The notes beneath the pieces are model-generated. The model was not told where the DNA came from. It worked only from the letters and a program-made list of their open reading frames with translations, and ran no database searches. From Chondromyces crocatus (GTDB taxonomy: Bacteria; Myxococcota_A; Polyangia; Polyangiales; Polyangiaceae): a DNA stretch of 64,000 nt. Made by a program: the position numbers and the translations under genes. Positions 17,438 through 26,690 of the stretch are shown here, piece by piece. The first letter of the stretch is position 1; every line of letters begins with the position of its first letter. The DNA lies in assembly GCF_001189295.1 (NCBI RefSeq), contig NZ_CP012159.1:5038525-5102524 (forward strand), read 5' to 3'.

Positions 17438-18865
17438 GTGCTCGTACGTAGGGCGAAAATTGTTTGTACGATAGGTCCTTCCTGTGACGACCAGCCCGCC
17501 CTGGAGCAGCTGATCCGGGCTGGTATGGACGTGGCCAGGCTGAATTTTTCCCACGGCAGCCATGAAGAGCATGGTCGTCGCCTCACGACGGTCCGCGCCG
17601 CCGCCGATGCCTGCGGCAAGCCCATCGCCATCCTCCAGGATCTCTGTGGTCCCAAGATTCGCGCCGGGAAGTTCACGGACGGTGGCTGGCAGGTCGAGAC
17701 GGACTCGGTCGTCTGGTTGACGGAAGCCGACCGCAACACACCCGAGGCGTCCCAGGGGGAGATCCCCATCCTCTACGAGGGGCTCGCGTTCGACCTGCAG
17801 CAAGGGGACGTGGTGCTCATCGACGACGGACGGATCATCGTCACCGTGACGCGGATCGATGGCGAGCGTGTCCAGGCCGTCGTGACGCAGGGCGGGAAGC
17901 TGCGCGATCGGGTCGGCGTCAGCCTCCCTGCGCGGCGGGTCCGGCTGGCCACGCTCACGGAGAAGGACAAAGCCGACCTCGCGTTCGGCCTGTCTCACGG
18001 CGTCGATTACGTGGCGCTCTCCTTCGTTCGCAACGCAGACGACATTCGCCTGGTTCGGGACATCTGCGAAGCGTGGGGCCGCCCCACCCCCATCGTCGCC
18101 AAGATCGAGACCCCTGCGGCCATCGACAACCTCGAGTCGATCATCCTCGCCACCGACGGCGTGATGGTCGCTCGCGGCGATCTCGGCGTCGAATTCAACC
18201 CGGAGCGCGTGCCGGTCATCCAGCGAGAGATCCTCGGCCTCGCCCGCACGCATCAGAAGCCGGTCATCGTCGCCACCGAGATGCTCCAGTCCATGGTGAC
18301 CGCCACAAGGCCGACCCGCGCCGAAGCCAGCGACGTGGCCACCGCCGTGTTCGATGGCACGGACGCGGTGATGCTCTCGCAGGAGACCGCGACCGGGCAG
18401 CATCCTTCCCTCGTCGCGAGGATGATGGCGCGCATCATCACCGAGGCAGAGCAGAGTCGCTTCTACCGCTACCGGTTCAGCGAAGGGCCTGGAGAGCGCG
18501 CCAGCGTCGCCGAGGCCATCGCGCGCAACGCCTGTGACATCGCCTCCGAGATCGGCGCCCGCCTCGTCGTCGCCTTCACAGAGAATGGCCAGACGGCGCG
18601 TTTCGCCTCCAAGGCGAGGCCCGTCGTCCCCATCGTCGCCTTCTCACCGAACGTCACCACCCGACGCCGCTTGGCGCTGCTCTGGGGCGTCGTGCCGTTC
18701 CCCATCGACCTCTATCGAGACGCCGATCAGATGATCGAGAACGCGAGCGCGGTCCTCGTCGCCAACGGCATGGTGTCGCCGGGCGACAAATTCGTGGCCG
18801 TCTTCGGCGCTCCCGTCGGGGTGGCTGGCAGCACGAACACGATTCGAGTCAAGGTCGTCGAGTGA
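17438..18865 (+). CDS. pyk: Pyruvate kinase
   Basis: Glycolytic enzyme of 475 aa transferring phosphate from phosphoenolpyruvate to ADP. It starts at GTG 17438 with RRAKIVCTIGPS. The active site is covered by ARLNFSHGSHEEH, ILQDLCGPKIR, the catalytic Lys/Glu region IVAKIETPAAIDN, the metal/PEP segment MVARGDLGVE, and ATEMLQSM ... TRAEASDVATAVFDGTDAVMLS. The C-terminal allosteric domain is present. The stop overlaps the GTG start of a Ser/Thr kinase (GTGA), implying translational coupling and a possible enzyme-regulator pair. Confidence 0.95.
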   Translation: MLVRRAKIVCTIGPSCDDQPALEQLIRAGMDVARLNFSHGSHEEHGRRLTTVRAAADACGKPIAILQDLCGPKIRAGKFTDGGWQVETDSVVWLTEADRNTPEASQGEIPILYEGLAFDLQQGDVVLIDDGRIIVTVTRIDGERVQAVVTQGGKLRDRVGVSLPARRVRLATLTEKDKADLAFGLSHGVDYVALSFVRNADDIRLVRDICEAWGRPTPIVAKIETPAAIDNLESIILATDGVMVARGDLGVEFNPERVPVIQREILGLARTHQKPVIVATEMLQSMVTATRPTRAEASDVATAVFDGTDAVMLSQETATGQHPSLVARMMARIITEAEQSRFYRYRFSEGPGERASVAEAIARNACDIASEIGARLVVAFTENGQTARFASKARPVVPIVAFSPNVTTRRRLALLWGVVPFPIDLYRDADQMIENASAVLVANGMVSPGDKFVAVFGAPVGVAGSTNTIRVKVVE

Positions 18866-20931
18866 GCGTGCAGGCGCGCGAGGAACCCCCGCGATCGGAG
18901 CCCCGGCCGACGCCGGTCCCGGTCGCAGGGGCCGCGCGCCAGCACAGCCACGGAGGAGACGGGCCCGTCTCCTCTTCCCGGAGCGCAAGCTCTCGCTCGG
19001 GGCTGCGCACCGCAGAACCCCAGCGCTCGAACCCCACACCGGCCCTGGTGAGCCTCTCGAGTGGTCCACCGAAGCTCGACAAGTACGAGCTGATCGAGGA
19101 GATCGGCCACGGGGGGATGGCGACCGTCTACCGCGCCCGCGACCCTCGGCTCGGGCGCGAGGTCGCCGTCAAGGTCATCCACAAGCACCTCCGAGACAAC
19201 ACGGAGGTGGCCGCGCGCTTCCTCGCCGAGGCACGCGCGGCCGCCAAGCTCCGGCACCAGGGGATCGTCGAGGTCTACGACGTCGCGACCGAAGACGACG
19301 GCGAGCGCTATCTCGTTGCCGAGTTGCTCCGAGGCTGCACCCTGCGCAAGCTTTTGCAGAAGCACCCGGAGCTGCCCGCCGAGGTGGGCGCGGCGATCGT
19401 CCTCGAGCTGTGCAGCGCACTGGAGCACGCGCACGCCTGCGGGATCATCCACCGAGACGTGAAGCCGGAGAACGTGCTCGTCGAGCTGCCCGAGGATCGT
19501 GCCTCTCCTCCAGAGCGCTCCAACGCTTCCGGTCCGCCCGTCGTGCTCATCAAGCTGACCGACTTCGGCATCGCCAAGATCCTCGACACCCAGGGCCTCA
19601 CCTCGACGGGGCAGGTGCTCGGCTCACCGGCGCACATGGCACCGGAGCAGATCGAAGGTGGCGAGGTCGATGCCCGGACCGACGCCTTCGCGCTCGGTGT
19701 CCTGATGTACGAGTGCCTCGTCGGGCACCTCCCGTTCGAGGGCAAGAACCCCGCGCAAGTGCTGCGCAGGGTGCTGGAAGGCGCTTACCCGCCGGCCGAT
19801 CAGGAACGACCCAGCGTCGGGGGACGCTGGAGCCGTGTCGTCGCCAGCGCGCTCGCGCGAGAGCCCGCGGACCGGATAGCAGGCCCTGGAGCGCTCGCCG
19901 AGAGCATCCGAGGGGAGTTCGAGAGCCTCGGCATCGTCGACCCCCGCGCGGAACTCGTCGATTACTTCACCGACCCCGAGGGGTACGTCGCCGCCCACGT
20001 CGAGCGGCTGGTGCCCCGCCTCGTGACCCGCGCCGAGAGCGCCCGCAGGAACGGCGATGTGCAAGGCGCCGCAGCGGATCTCAACCGAGCGCTCGCGCTT
20101 GCGCCCGATGACCTCACGATCCTCAAGAAGATCTCCAGCCTCACCTCCACGCAGAGCCGGCGCCAGCTCGCGCGCCGCATGGCCCTGCTCCTGATCGGCT
20201 CGGCGACACTCGGTGTCGCCTCCTACGGCGTGGCACGGCACTTCCGCACCCGCTCACCGCTGATCGCCCGGTCCGCGCCGTGGCCCGCGGCGAATGCATC
20301 AGGTGGGGCGCGGTCGGCCTCGTCGAACGAGCTCCGCCCGACCATCCCTGCTCCCTCTTCTCGCCCCGATGGGAGCGCGCACACACGTCGATTGCGCCCC
20401 CCCCTGATCCCGCTCCCCCTCCCTTCGGGCGTGCCTCCCGAGCCCTCGGCGGGCGCTGCCGCTCACCCCAACCAGCGCAAGGTCCACATCGCGGTCATCC
20501 CTGGCGGCGCCAGAATGAAGCTCGACGGCAAGGATTTTCGCTGGTTCGGCCGCGACCCGAAGTGGCTCGACGTCGGCGTGCACCACGCCCAGGTCAGCGT
20601 CCCCAACTCCAAGTGCTGCAAGCCGTTCGACGGACCCCTGACCGTGACGGCCGCCGACGAGTCGGCTGGAGCTCAGAGCATCGTCATCAAGCTGGAGTTC
20701 CTCCCCGCGACGGTGTCCCTCGCCGGCGCACCGGCGAACGCCCAGTACACCTGCCCATCGATCGGCCTCAGTGGCTTCGCTGGGGGCGCGCCGCAGTCGG
20801 TGGTCCTCCCCGACGTCACCTGGATAGGCTCCTGCTTGTTCACCCCGCCGACCCAGGACGCCGTCCCCAGCCAGGTCAAGGTGACGCTTCGCTCAGGAGA
20901 GGCGAACACCATCTCTTGGCCGTCCAACTGA
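18862..20931 (+). CDS. Transmembrane Ser/Thr protein kinase coupled to pyruvate kinase
   Basis: A 689-aa Hanks-type kinase. A Ser/Pro/Arg-rich N-terminus (1-70) precedes the kinase domain (about 75-345), with GHGGMATVYRA, the Lys in VAVKVIHK, IIHRDVKPEN, KLTDFGIAK and AHMAPEQ, all consistent with activity. A linker that may hold a TPR-like helix pair (about 390-425) leads to one membrane helix near 435-457 and a Pro/Ser-rich linker. The last ~170 residues form a Cys-containing extracytoplasmic domain that may include a PEGA-like fold (VHIAVIPGGARMKLDGKDF). GTG 18862 lies within the pyk stop, a rare pairing. Its target is not known; pyruvate kinase is the obvious candidate. Confidence 0.92.
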   Translation: MSVQAREEPPRSEPRPTPVPVAGAARQHSHGGDGPVSSSRSASSRSGLRTAEPQRSNPTPALVSLSSGPPKLDKYELIEEIGHGGMATVYRARDPRLGREVAVKVIHKHLRDNTEVAARFLAEARAAAKLRHQGIVEVYDVATEDDGERYLVAELLRGCTLRKLLQKHPELPAEVGAAIVLELCSALEHAHACGIIHRDVKPENVLVELPEDRASPPERSNASGPPVVLIKLTDFGIAKILDTQGLTSTGQVLGSPAHMAPEQIEGGEVDARTDAFALGVLMYECLVGHLPFEGKNPAQVLRRVLEGAYPPADQERPSVGGRWSRVVASALAREPADRIAGPGALAESIRGEFESLGIVDPRAELVDYFTDPEGYVAAHVERLVPRLVTRAESARRNGDVQGAAADLNRALALAPDDLTILKKISSLTSTQSRRQLARRMALLLIGSATLGVASYGVARHFRTRSPLIARSAPWPAANASGGARSASSNELRPTIPAPSSRPDGSAHTRRLRPPLIPLPLPSGVPPEPSAGAAAHPNQRKVHIAVIPGGARMKLDGKDFRWFGRDPKWLDVGVHHAQVSVPNSKCCKPFDGPLTVTAADESAGAQSIVIKLEFLPATVSLAGAPANAQYTCPSIGLSGFAGGAPQSVVLPDVTWIGSCLFTPPTQDAVPSQVKVTLRSGEANTISWPSN

Positions 20932-21006
20932 AGCATTTCAACCCGCCCTGCTCGGAAATCTCCCCGGACCGAAGAAAAGTCCGGTACATGACGGCTCGAC
21001 GTCCGC

Positions 21007-22044
21007 ATGGCCGCTGAACCTGGAGGAGGGGCAGCCTCACCGTGGCGCTCACGGGCTGCCCGCAGGCTCGGACGGTGGATCTTCGCTTCCACCGTGGCGG
21101 CGCTCGCCCTCGCGTCGCCCCTGAGCGCCGCTGCGGACGAGCTGCAGCTCTTCGAGCTGGCGAAGACCCGCTTCGACGGCGGTCAGTACGAAGAGGCCGC
21201 CGCGCGCTTCTCGGTCCTGCTCACCCGAGCCGAGCCCCCATGCGGACCTGGGCCGAGCGACCCGGACCACCGCTGCCGCATCACGGACCCTGATCTCATC
21301 GAGCGAGCGAGTGCGCTGTACGCGGCGTCACTGATCGCGCTCGGTCGTGGCGCCGACGCGGACGCCATCATCGAGTCCCTGCTCCTCGCCAATCCCGCCT
21401 ACACACCCAACCCCGCCGTGTTTCAGCCCGAGGTGATCGATCGCTTCACCGTCGTCCGCGCCCGCATCCGTGAGAAGCTCGAAACCTCGGCCCGGGCCAA
21501 GGCCGAGGCAGAGCGACAGAAGCGCCTCGCAGCTGGGCGCTTGAGGGAGGAAGAGCAGCGCTGGATCGCTGACCTCGAGCGCCTCGCCTCGGAGGAGCGC
21601 ATCGTGGAGCGGCGCTCGCGCTGGGTCGCCGCCATGCCCTTCGGCGTGGGGCAGTTCTACAACGGAGACACGGGGCTGGGCTGGTTCTTCCTGGCGGGCC
21701 AGGCGCTGACGGGCGCGACCACCGTCGCGTCGGCGTTCGTGGTCGCCGGATACGAAGGCGTCGATGTGTCTCCGCCCCCGACCACCTCGGGGCAAGAGCA
21801 ATCCATCGTCGACATCGACCAGCTCAACGATCGGATCCAGACGGCGACCCTGATCAACCGCGTCGCGTTCGGCGCCTGGGCCGTGCTGACCGTTGCAGGC
21901 ATCGTCCATGCGCAGGCCACGTTCGTGCCTGAACGGAGCCGCGTTCAGAAACGAAAGATCCCGCTCCGGCCCCGCCCCACCATCACGCCGTCCATCTCGG
22001 CCGCCCCTGGCAACCTCGGGGTCGGCCTCTCCGGGCGGTTCTAG
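21007..22044 (+). CDS. Envelope protein with TPR-like N-terminus, coiled coil and two membrane helices
   Basis: I do not recognise a characterised family. The 345-aa product has a signal sequence ending near PLSAAADE. A TPR-like segment (LAKTRFDGGQYEEAAARF) follows, then a highly charged stretch at about 150-200 likely to be a coiled coil. Two hydrophobic segments lie near 215-245 (WFFLAGQALTGATTVASAFVV) and 280-300. The tail is basic and Pro-rich. The GVGQFYNGD motif before the first helix resembles short membrane modules in other myxobacterial envelope proteins. It follows the pyk-kinase pair by 75 bp in the same direction and may be cotranscribed. Start ATG 21007 has a weak ribosome site. 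Confidence 0.6.
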   Translation: MAAEPGGGAASPWRSRAARRLGRWIFASTVAALALASPLSAAADELQLFELAKTRFDGGQYEEAAARFSVLLTRAEPPCGPGPSDPDHRCRITDPDLIERASALYAASLIALGRGADADAIIESLLLANPAYTPNPAVFQPEVIDRFTVVRARIREKLETSARAKAEAERQKRLAAGRLREEEQRWIADLERLASEERIVERRSRWVAAMPFGVGQFYNGDTGLGWFFLAGQALTGATTVASAFVVAGYEGVDVSPPPTTSGQEQSIVDIDQLNDRIQTATLINRVAFGAWAVLTVAGIVHAQATFVPERSRVQKRKIPLRPRPTITPSISAAPGNLGVGLSGRF

Positions 22045-22160
22045 GTTCAGGCTCACGCCCGTCCCCGGCGTGGGCTCCGGCCTTCTGGTGCCAGCGGAAA
22101 TCGGGGGGCTCCTGCGCGGCCGAGCGCGGAGACTGAAAGTGTGTAAGCTCCGCCCGACCC

Positions 22161-23075
22161 ATGCGTTCTTCCATCATGACGAAGCTAGGTTTTCTTGGTC
22201 GCCGCCTGTCTCTGGCAGGCGCACTGCTCGTGTCCGCCCCTCTCCTCGTTGGCTGTGGATCGACGACGGTCCAGGTCGCGAGCCCGGATGTCGAGCAGCA
22301 CCAGATCGTCGTCCTCGGTCAGGCGGAGGTCACGACGCCTCCCGACATCGCCCAGGCCAACCTGGGGATCGAGATCCTCTCTGCGACCGTCGGTGAGGCC
22401 ACCCAGCAAGCCAACCAGCGGATGGCAGCCATCATGTCCGCTCTGAAGCAGCTCGGCATCGCCGAGAAGGACATCCGCACCAGCAACTTCACAGTCAACT
22501 TCGAGCGTCAGCCCGAGCCTCCCCACCCGTATCCGACCGAAGCCCCGGCCGCGCCCGTCATGGCGCCGGCTCCCACCCCCAAGCTGGGGAGTGCGACCAA
22601 GGGAGCAGCGGCTGGCGCGAGCGCCGCGGCGGCGGCCTCCGCTCCTGCAACGCCATCGATCGTGCCCGTTGCCCCGCGTGGTTTCTACCGGGTGAGCAAC
22701 ACGGTGGAGATCACCCTCCGTGACCTCAGCAAGGTGGGACCCGCCCTCGACGCCGCCATGGCTGCAGGTGCGAACAACATCTGGGGCGTCTCCTTCTCCA
22801 TCGACAAGAAGGACGCCGTTGCGGCCCGGGCTCGTGACGAGGCCATGAAGGATGCCCGCTCCCGCGCCGAGGCGCTCGCCCGTCTCGGTGGAGTCACCCT
22901 GGGGGAGCTGGTCTCCATCCGCGAAGATCTCACGGGCGGCGTCGCCTCACCCATGCCGCGGATGCAGGCCATGAGCGCTGGCTACGGCTACGCTCACGAC
23001 TCCGTCTCGATCTCGTCGGGAGAGGTCCGCTTCGGCATGCAGATCCGCGTGGTCTACACGCTCAAGCCGCGCTGA
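22161..23075 (+). CDS. SIMPL (DUF541) domain lipoprotein
   Basis: A 304-aa predicted lipoprotein: hydrophobic signal ending LLVGC, with Cys near residue 32. The SIMPL/DUF541 domain is recognisable from IVVLGQAEVTTPPDIAQANLGIE at its start and ISSGEVRFGMQIRVVYTLKP at its end. It is interrupted by a Pro/Ala-rich low-complexity insertion (about 115-172). The family includes periplasmic and outer-membrane proteins of uncertain role, some linked to stress tolerance. ATG 22161 is listed; ATG 22176 would shorten it by five residues without changing the signal. It converges with the next gene, 9 bp away. Confidence 0.8.
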   Translation: MRSSIMTKLGFLGRRLSLAGALLVSAPLLVGCGSTTVQVASPDVEQHQIVVLGQAEVTTPPDIAQANLGIEILSATVGEATQQANQRMAAIMSALKQLGIAEKDIRTSNFTVNFERQPEPPHPYPTEAPAAPVMAPAPTPKLGSATKGAAAGASAAAAASAPATPSIVPVAPRGFYRVSNTVEITLRDLSKVGPALDAAMAAGANNIWGVSFSIDKKDAVAARARDEAMKDARSRAEALARLGGVTLGELVSIREDLTGGVASPMPRMQAMSAGYGYAHDSVSISSGEVRFGMQIRVVYTLKPR

Positions 23076-23084
23076 CGCCGCGCA

Positions 23085-24026
23085 TCACCTCGCGCAGGTG
23101 AGCGCATCCGCTCCGACGGCCGAGATCTGGAGGTTGGGAAGGTAGTCCTTCTCGAACGAGCCGTCGGAGGGGCGGAAGCGGCTGACCTGCGCGCCCACCG
23201 GATCAGCGGTGAACAGGTAGAAATCTCCCCCCCACGACGCGATCGCCCACGCGCTGGGCAGCATCAGCCCTGGCAACACGAACGAACCGAGCACCGCGCC
23301 GGAGTTCGGATCGATCTCCACGAGCTGCAGGGGGCTGGTGCGGTAGAAGCCGAAGAGGCGCCCACCTCCGGTCGAGCGGAGGTCCCCGTCCTCGAAGGTG
23401 AAGGGGGCGCCGACCTGGCCGACGACCGTCCGCACTCCGCCCGGAAATTCGAGCCGCGCGAGCCCGGTGGAGGACTGATCCCCGGTGGAGGTCCTCAGCC
23501 CGAGCGTGAAGAGCGGCTCGTCCTGCCGCCCTCGGAGAAAGGTCATCCCGATCTGCGTCGCGTCGTTCGTGAGCCGGAGCTCGTCTGCGCTGCAGCTCAG
23601 GTTGCTGAGCTCCACGCGGGTGACCCACCCCTCGGTGCCGTTGTTGAGGGCGTTGACGAGCATGTACCCGTCTCGGCTGATCGTCATCGTGTTCGGCAGC
23701 CGCGGACCACCGAAGGTCAGGCAGGGGATCTGGCCGACGAAATCGAGCCGCCGCTCCACAGGCCAGAAGTGATAGACGCGCCCGTTCGAGGCGAGCACGT
23801 AGATGGGCTCGGCGCTGTCGTCGCAGACCGGCGGTGGCTCGGGTTCGGGGAACGGACCAGTCGGGTTGGGCTGGGTGGCGCCAGGACCGCTGCTCGGACC
23901 CGGACCTCCTGCGCCCTCACCGCCCGGCGGCTCCTCGCCTTCGAGCACGCCGAGCAGATCGTTCCGCGCACCGCAGCCCACGAGAGCGCAGCACAGCAAG
24001 GGCAACGCGAGCATCCGGAGTCGCAC
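23085..24026 (-). CDS. Putative lipoprotein with beta-propeller-like repeats
   Basis: A 313-aa product from GTG 24026, chosen because AAAGGA lies six bases upstream and the protein then begins with a clean lipoprotein signal (LPLLCCALVGC). A Gly/Pro linker precedes a region rich in short beta-type units (YVLASNGRVYHFWPVERR, LPNTMTISRDGYMLVNA, WAIASWGGDFYLFTAD), resembling a WD/YVTN-like propeller. Cysteines near the start and end of the domain may be paired. Function is unknown. It is divergent from another propeller-like lipoprotein (24169), suggesting a shared theme at this locus. Confidence 0.6.
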   Translation of the reverse strand: MRLRMLALPLLCCALVGCGARNDLLGVLEGEEPPGGEGAGGPGPSSGPGATQPNPTGPFPEPEPPPVCDDSAEPIYVLASNGRVYHFWPVERRLDFVGQIPCLTFGGPRLPNTMTISRDGYMLVNALNNGTEGWVTRVELSNLSCSADELRLTNDATQIGMTFLRGRQDEPLFTLGLRTSTGDQSSTGLARLEFPGGVRTVVGQVGAPFTFEDGDLRSTGGGRLFGFYRTSPLQLVEIDPNSGAVLGSFVLPGLMLPSAWAIASWGGDFYLFTADPVGAQVSRFRPSDGSFEKDYLPNLQISAVGADALTCAR

Positions 24027-24168
24027 GTCCGTTCCTTTCCGCAGCCGCTCCGCCCCCGAGAGGTCGGACCGTCGTTCCTGCTCACGGTACGCGCGGCTGG
24101 CTCGTGATGGAATCGGGAGTCCGGGGGACAGGCTGTTCGCCCCCTGACCCGTGTGATAGGGCGTCGCC

Positions 24169-25065
24169 ATGTGGCGCCTCGCTTCCGTCGGCCTTTTCTC
24201 CCTGCTCTCTCTCGCCGCATGCGGCGGTAACACGCCGGGGGGACCGGCCAATCCGGATGACCCGACCCCCGAGGTGCCGAGGCGTTTCGCGCTCGACGGC
24301 GATCCCAACGGCCTCTTCTGGGATGCGGCGAACGAGACCTTGTACATCGCCGATGACAACAACAACCGAATCCTCGCCTGGACCGAGGAGGAGGGCGTCA
24401 CGCTCGCCGCGGAGCTTCCTCCGGCCCCGCCGGATGGGCCGGGGCTCGGGCAGGTGGTCAAGCTCGCGGACGGGACCTTCGTCGTCCCGCGCTTCGGCTT
24501 CGGCACCTCGGGCGCGGTCGTCTTCGTGCGACCCGACGGCACCTCGGGCGAGGTCCCGAACCTCGATCCCAAGCGTCGTCGCCTCGGCCTCACCGTCGCA
24601 GCAGACGGGACGCTGTACGACTCGTTCTTCGTCTCCCTCAACGGCGTGAAGAACGGCAGCGTCGCCCGCCTCGATCTCTCCGGGACCGAGACCGAGGTGA
24701 TCACGGGCCTGCAGAAGCCCGTCGGCGTCCTCGCCGTGGATGACCACTTCATCGTCAGCGATCAGGATCGCGATCTCATCGTGCGCGCCCCGATGAACGC
24801 ACCCACCTCCCTGGAGGTGATGGCTCAGCTTCCGGGCCCGGACTTGCTCTGCGAGGGACCGGACGGCTCGATCTTCAGTGGTGGCAAGCAAGGGAGCGTC
24901 CGCCAGATCTGGGGCAGCGGCCGCTTCACGGAGATCGCCGGCGATTTCCAGGAGGTCCGAGGTGTCGCCTACGACGCCGCACGCCGCCGCCTGTTCATCG
25001 CCGATCACGATGGCACCGAGGCCGATGGCGTGAACCACGCGCTCCACATCCTCCCCATCGAGTGA
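24169..25065 (+). CDS. SMP-30/NHL-like beta-propeller lipoprotein
   Basis: A 298-aa lipoprotein (signal ending SLAACGG, Cys18). It has repeated propeller blades of the type PNGLFWDAANETLYIADDNNNRI, KPVGVLAVDDHFIVSDQDRD and VRGVAYDAARRRLFIADHDG, like SMP-30/gluconolactonase or NHL proteins. A catalytic role cannot be claimed because the metal-binding residues are not clearly conserved. The stop codon overlaps the ATG of the downstream porin-like gene (TGATG), so the two are probably made together. Confidence 0.7.
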   Translation: MWRLASVGLFSLLSLAACGGNTPGGPANPDDPTPEVPRRFALDGDPNGLFWDAANETLYIADDNNNRILAWTEEEGVTLAAELPPAPPDGPGLGQVVKLADGTFVVPRFGFGTSGAVVFVRPDGTSGEVPNLDPKRRRLGLTVAADGTLYDSFFVSLNGVKNGSVARLDLSGTETEVITGLQKPVGVLAVDDHFIVSDQDRDLIVRAPMNAPTSLEVMAQLPGPDLLCEGPDGSIFSGGKQGSVRQIWGSGRFTEIAGDFQEVRGVAYDAARRRLFIADHDGTEADGVNHALHILPIE

Positions 25066-26327
25066 TGCAGCACCCCCTCCCACCACGCCGGGTGCAGCTC
25101 ACATCGCGTGTCCACACGCGCATGCGGCGCCAGCTGTCGCGGCTCGCAAAGCGCTCGGCGCTCGCCCTGCTCGGTACATCGCTTCCTCTCACTTCGGCCG
25201 CGGCCTTCGAGCCGGAGATCCAGCCGCTCCTCGTCGGCGAAGCCGACGCACGGGTCCACTCCGCCGAGCGCGTCGAAGGAGAGGACGGCTTCGCCATCGC
25301 GCGCCTCCGCCTCGGAGCGCGCGCCCAGCTCGCACCTTGGTTCATCGCCGTCGGACAGGCCGAATGGGCTCTCGAAAAGCCGGTGTTGCTCGACGCTTAC
25401 GCTGCGGTGCGGCCATCGGCGGAGTGGGAGATCAGCATGGGGGCCCGCAAGACACCGCTCTTCGCGTCCGCACGCGACGACGTGGTGTGGATGCTCCCCG
25501 TCCCCGAGCGCTCCATGGTCACCCGCGCCTTCTGGCCTTCGCGTGACGTGGGCATCGAGGTCCACCGATTCCCCACGCCCAGCCTCCCGATCGAGGTGTG
25601 GGTGCGCGGCGGCAACGGCTCCGGCAACGTCCTCGGGAACGACAACAGCGACTACTCCATCGACGCGCGGCTCGACGCCGCCTTCGGCCGCGCCTTGCCC
25701 ACGGCCTCGGCCACCACCTTGCTCGGCCTCCGTCTCGGCGCCGGCGTCCACGCCGAAGCCGCGGAAGACCGGCCTGGCGTTCGAGCCACGACCGCCGACG
25801 GCTTTCTCTTCTACCGCTCCCCGACCGTCTTCGGACCGCGGCGCGTCATGGAGGCGCACCTCGTCGCCTTCGCCGGCCCCGTCAAGCTCACGGCAGAGGT
25901 CACGTACGCCCACGAGTCACGCGCCAGAGACACCGACGGGAACCCGGCGACCCCCCGCGTCTCACAGGACCCGATCAACTCGTCGGGCATGATGTTCGAG
26001 GTCGCGTGGATGGCCGTCGGCGCCTGGCGCACGCCGGGTGTCTGGCCGACCAGCACGGGCTCCGGCCCCTTGCCAGGTGCGCTCGAAGTCGCAGGGCGCT
26101 TCGAGCGCATCGACCTCGCGCGTGGGGCCTCCGACGTCACCCCTGGAGGCGCTACCGCTGGGGCCGCCGCCGTCCGCTGGTGGGCGACCCCCTTCGCTGC
26201 GCTCTCGGCAGCAGGCTACATGACGTATTACGACCTGCCTCCGATCGAGTCGCCGGAGACGACGTACTCCTTGATTGGCCTCGTCCGCGCGACCTTTCAC
26301 ATCCCCGTCCCACGACCCAGGAGCTGA
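25065..26327 (+). CDS. Outer-membrane porin-like beta-barrel (OprO/OprP-type)
   Basis: A 420-aa protein with a signal peptide ending near TSAAAFE and no other hydrophobic helix. Alternating amphipathic strands (QLAPWFIAVGQAEWALEKP, WEISMGARKTP, IEVWVRGGNG, VMEAHLVAFAGPVKLTAEVTYAHE) end in an aromatic-rich C-terminus, as expected of a trimeric phosphate-selective-porin-like barrel. The C-terminal residue is Ser, not the usual Phe. ATG 25065 is used; GTG 25062 is one codon upstream. Translationally coupled to the propeller lipoprotein, which could be an accessory. Substrate unknown. Confidence 0.65.
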   Translation: MQHPLPPRRVQLTSRVHTRMRRQLSRLAKRSALALLGTSLPLTSAAAFEPEIQPLLVGEADARVHSAERVEGEDGFAIARLRLGARAQLAPWFIAVGQAEWALEKPVLLDAYAAVRPSAEWEISMGARKTPLFASARDDVVWMLPVPERSMVTRAFWPSRDVGIEVHRFPTPSLPIEVWVRGGNGSGNVLGNDNSDYSIDARLDAAFGRALPTASATTLLGLRLGAGVHAEAAEDRPGVRATTADGFLFYRSPTVFGPRRVMEAHLVAFAGPVKLTAEVTYAHESRARDTDGNPATPRVSQDPINSSGMMFEVAWMAVGAWRTPGVWPTSTGSGPLPGALEVAGRFERIDLARGASDVTPGGATAGAAAVRWWATPFAALSAAGYMTYYDLPPIESPETTYSLIGLVRATFHIPVPRPRS

Positions 26328-26690
26328 GGTGTGTGCGCGTCGCACGACGGGCTCAGGACATCAGGAGACGACGTTCGTGAGACGACGTTCAGCGCCACGG
26401 CCCTCGCTGGAAAAGTCCTGGGGGAAATCCCGTGGACGGCTTGTGGGGTCCGGTACAGGCCCTGATGGAACCGCCTCGGACGACGACCTCAGCGGGACGT
26501 CCAGTGCGTGATCTCGCCCGGAAATCATCAGGTCGGTCCTGAAGGCGGAGCCGCAGCAGGCTTTCCGAGCGCGCCTGCATGGAAAGTTGGCCGGCACTTC
26601 CTGTAGGCTCGACCTTGCTAGATAGCTGACTCTGTTCACGGGCTGCCTCTCCAGGTAACTCGAACGGAGGCGGGGGAGGCAGGGGGGGAA
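26328..26690. other. Intergenic region upstream of the orphan histidine kinase
   Basis: These 363 bp hold no supported gene. A 12-base direct repeat GAGACGACGTTC occurs twice in tandem near 26365-26395. The rest should contain the kinase promoter, but I see no convincing -35/-10 match. Confidence 0.5.
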
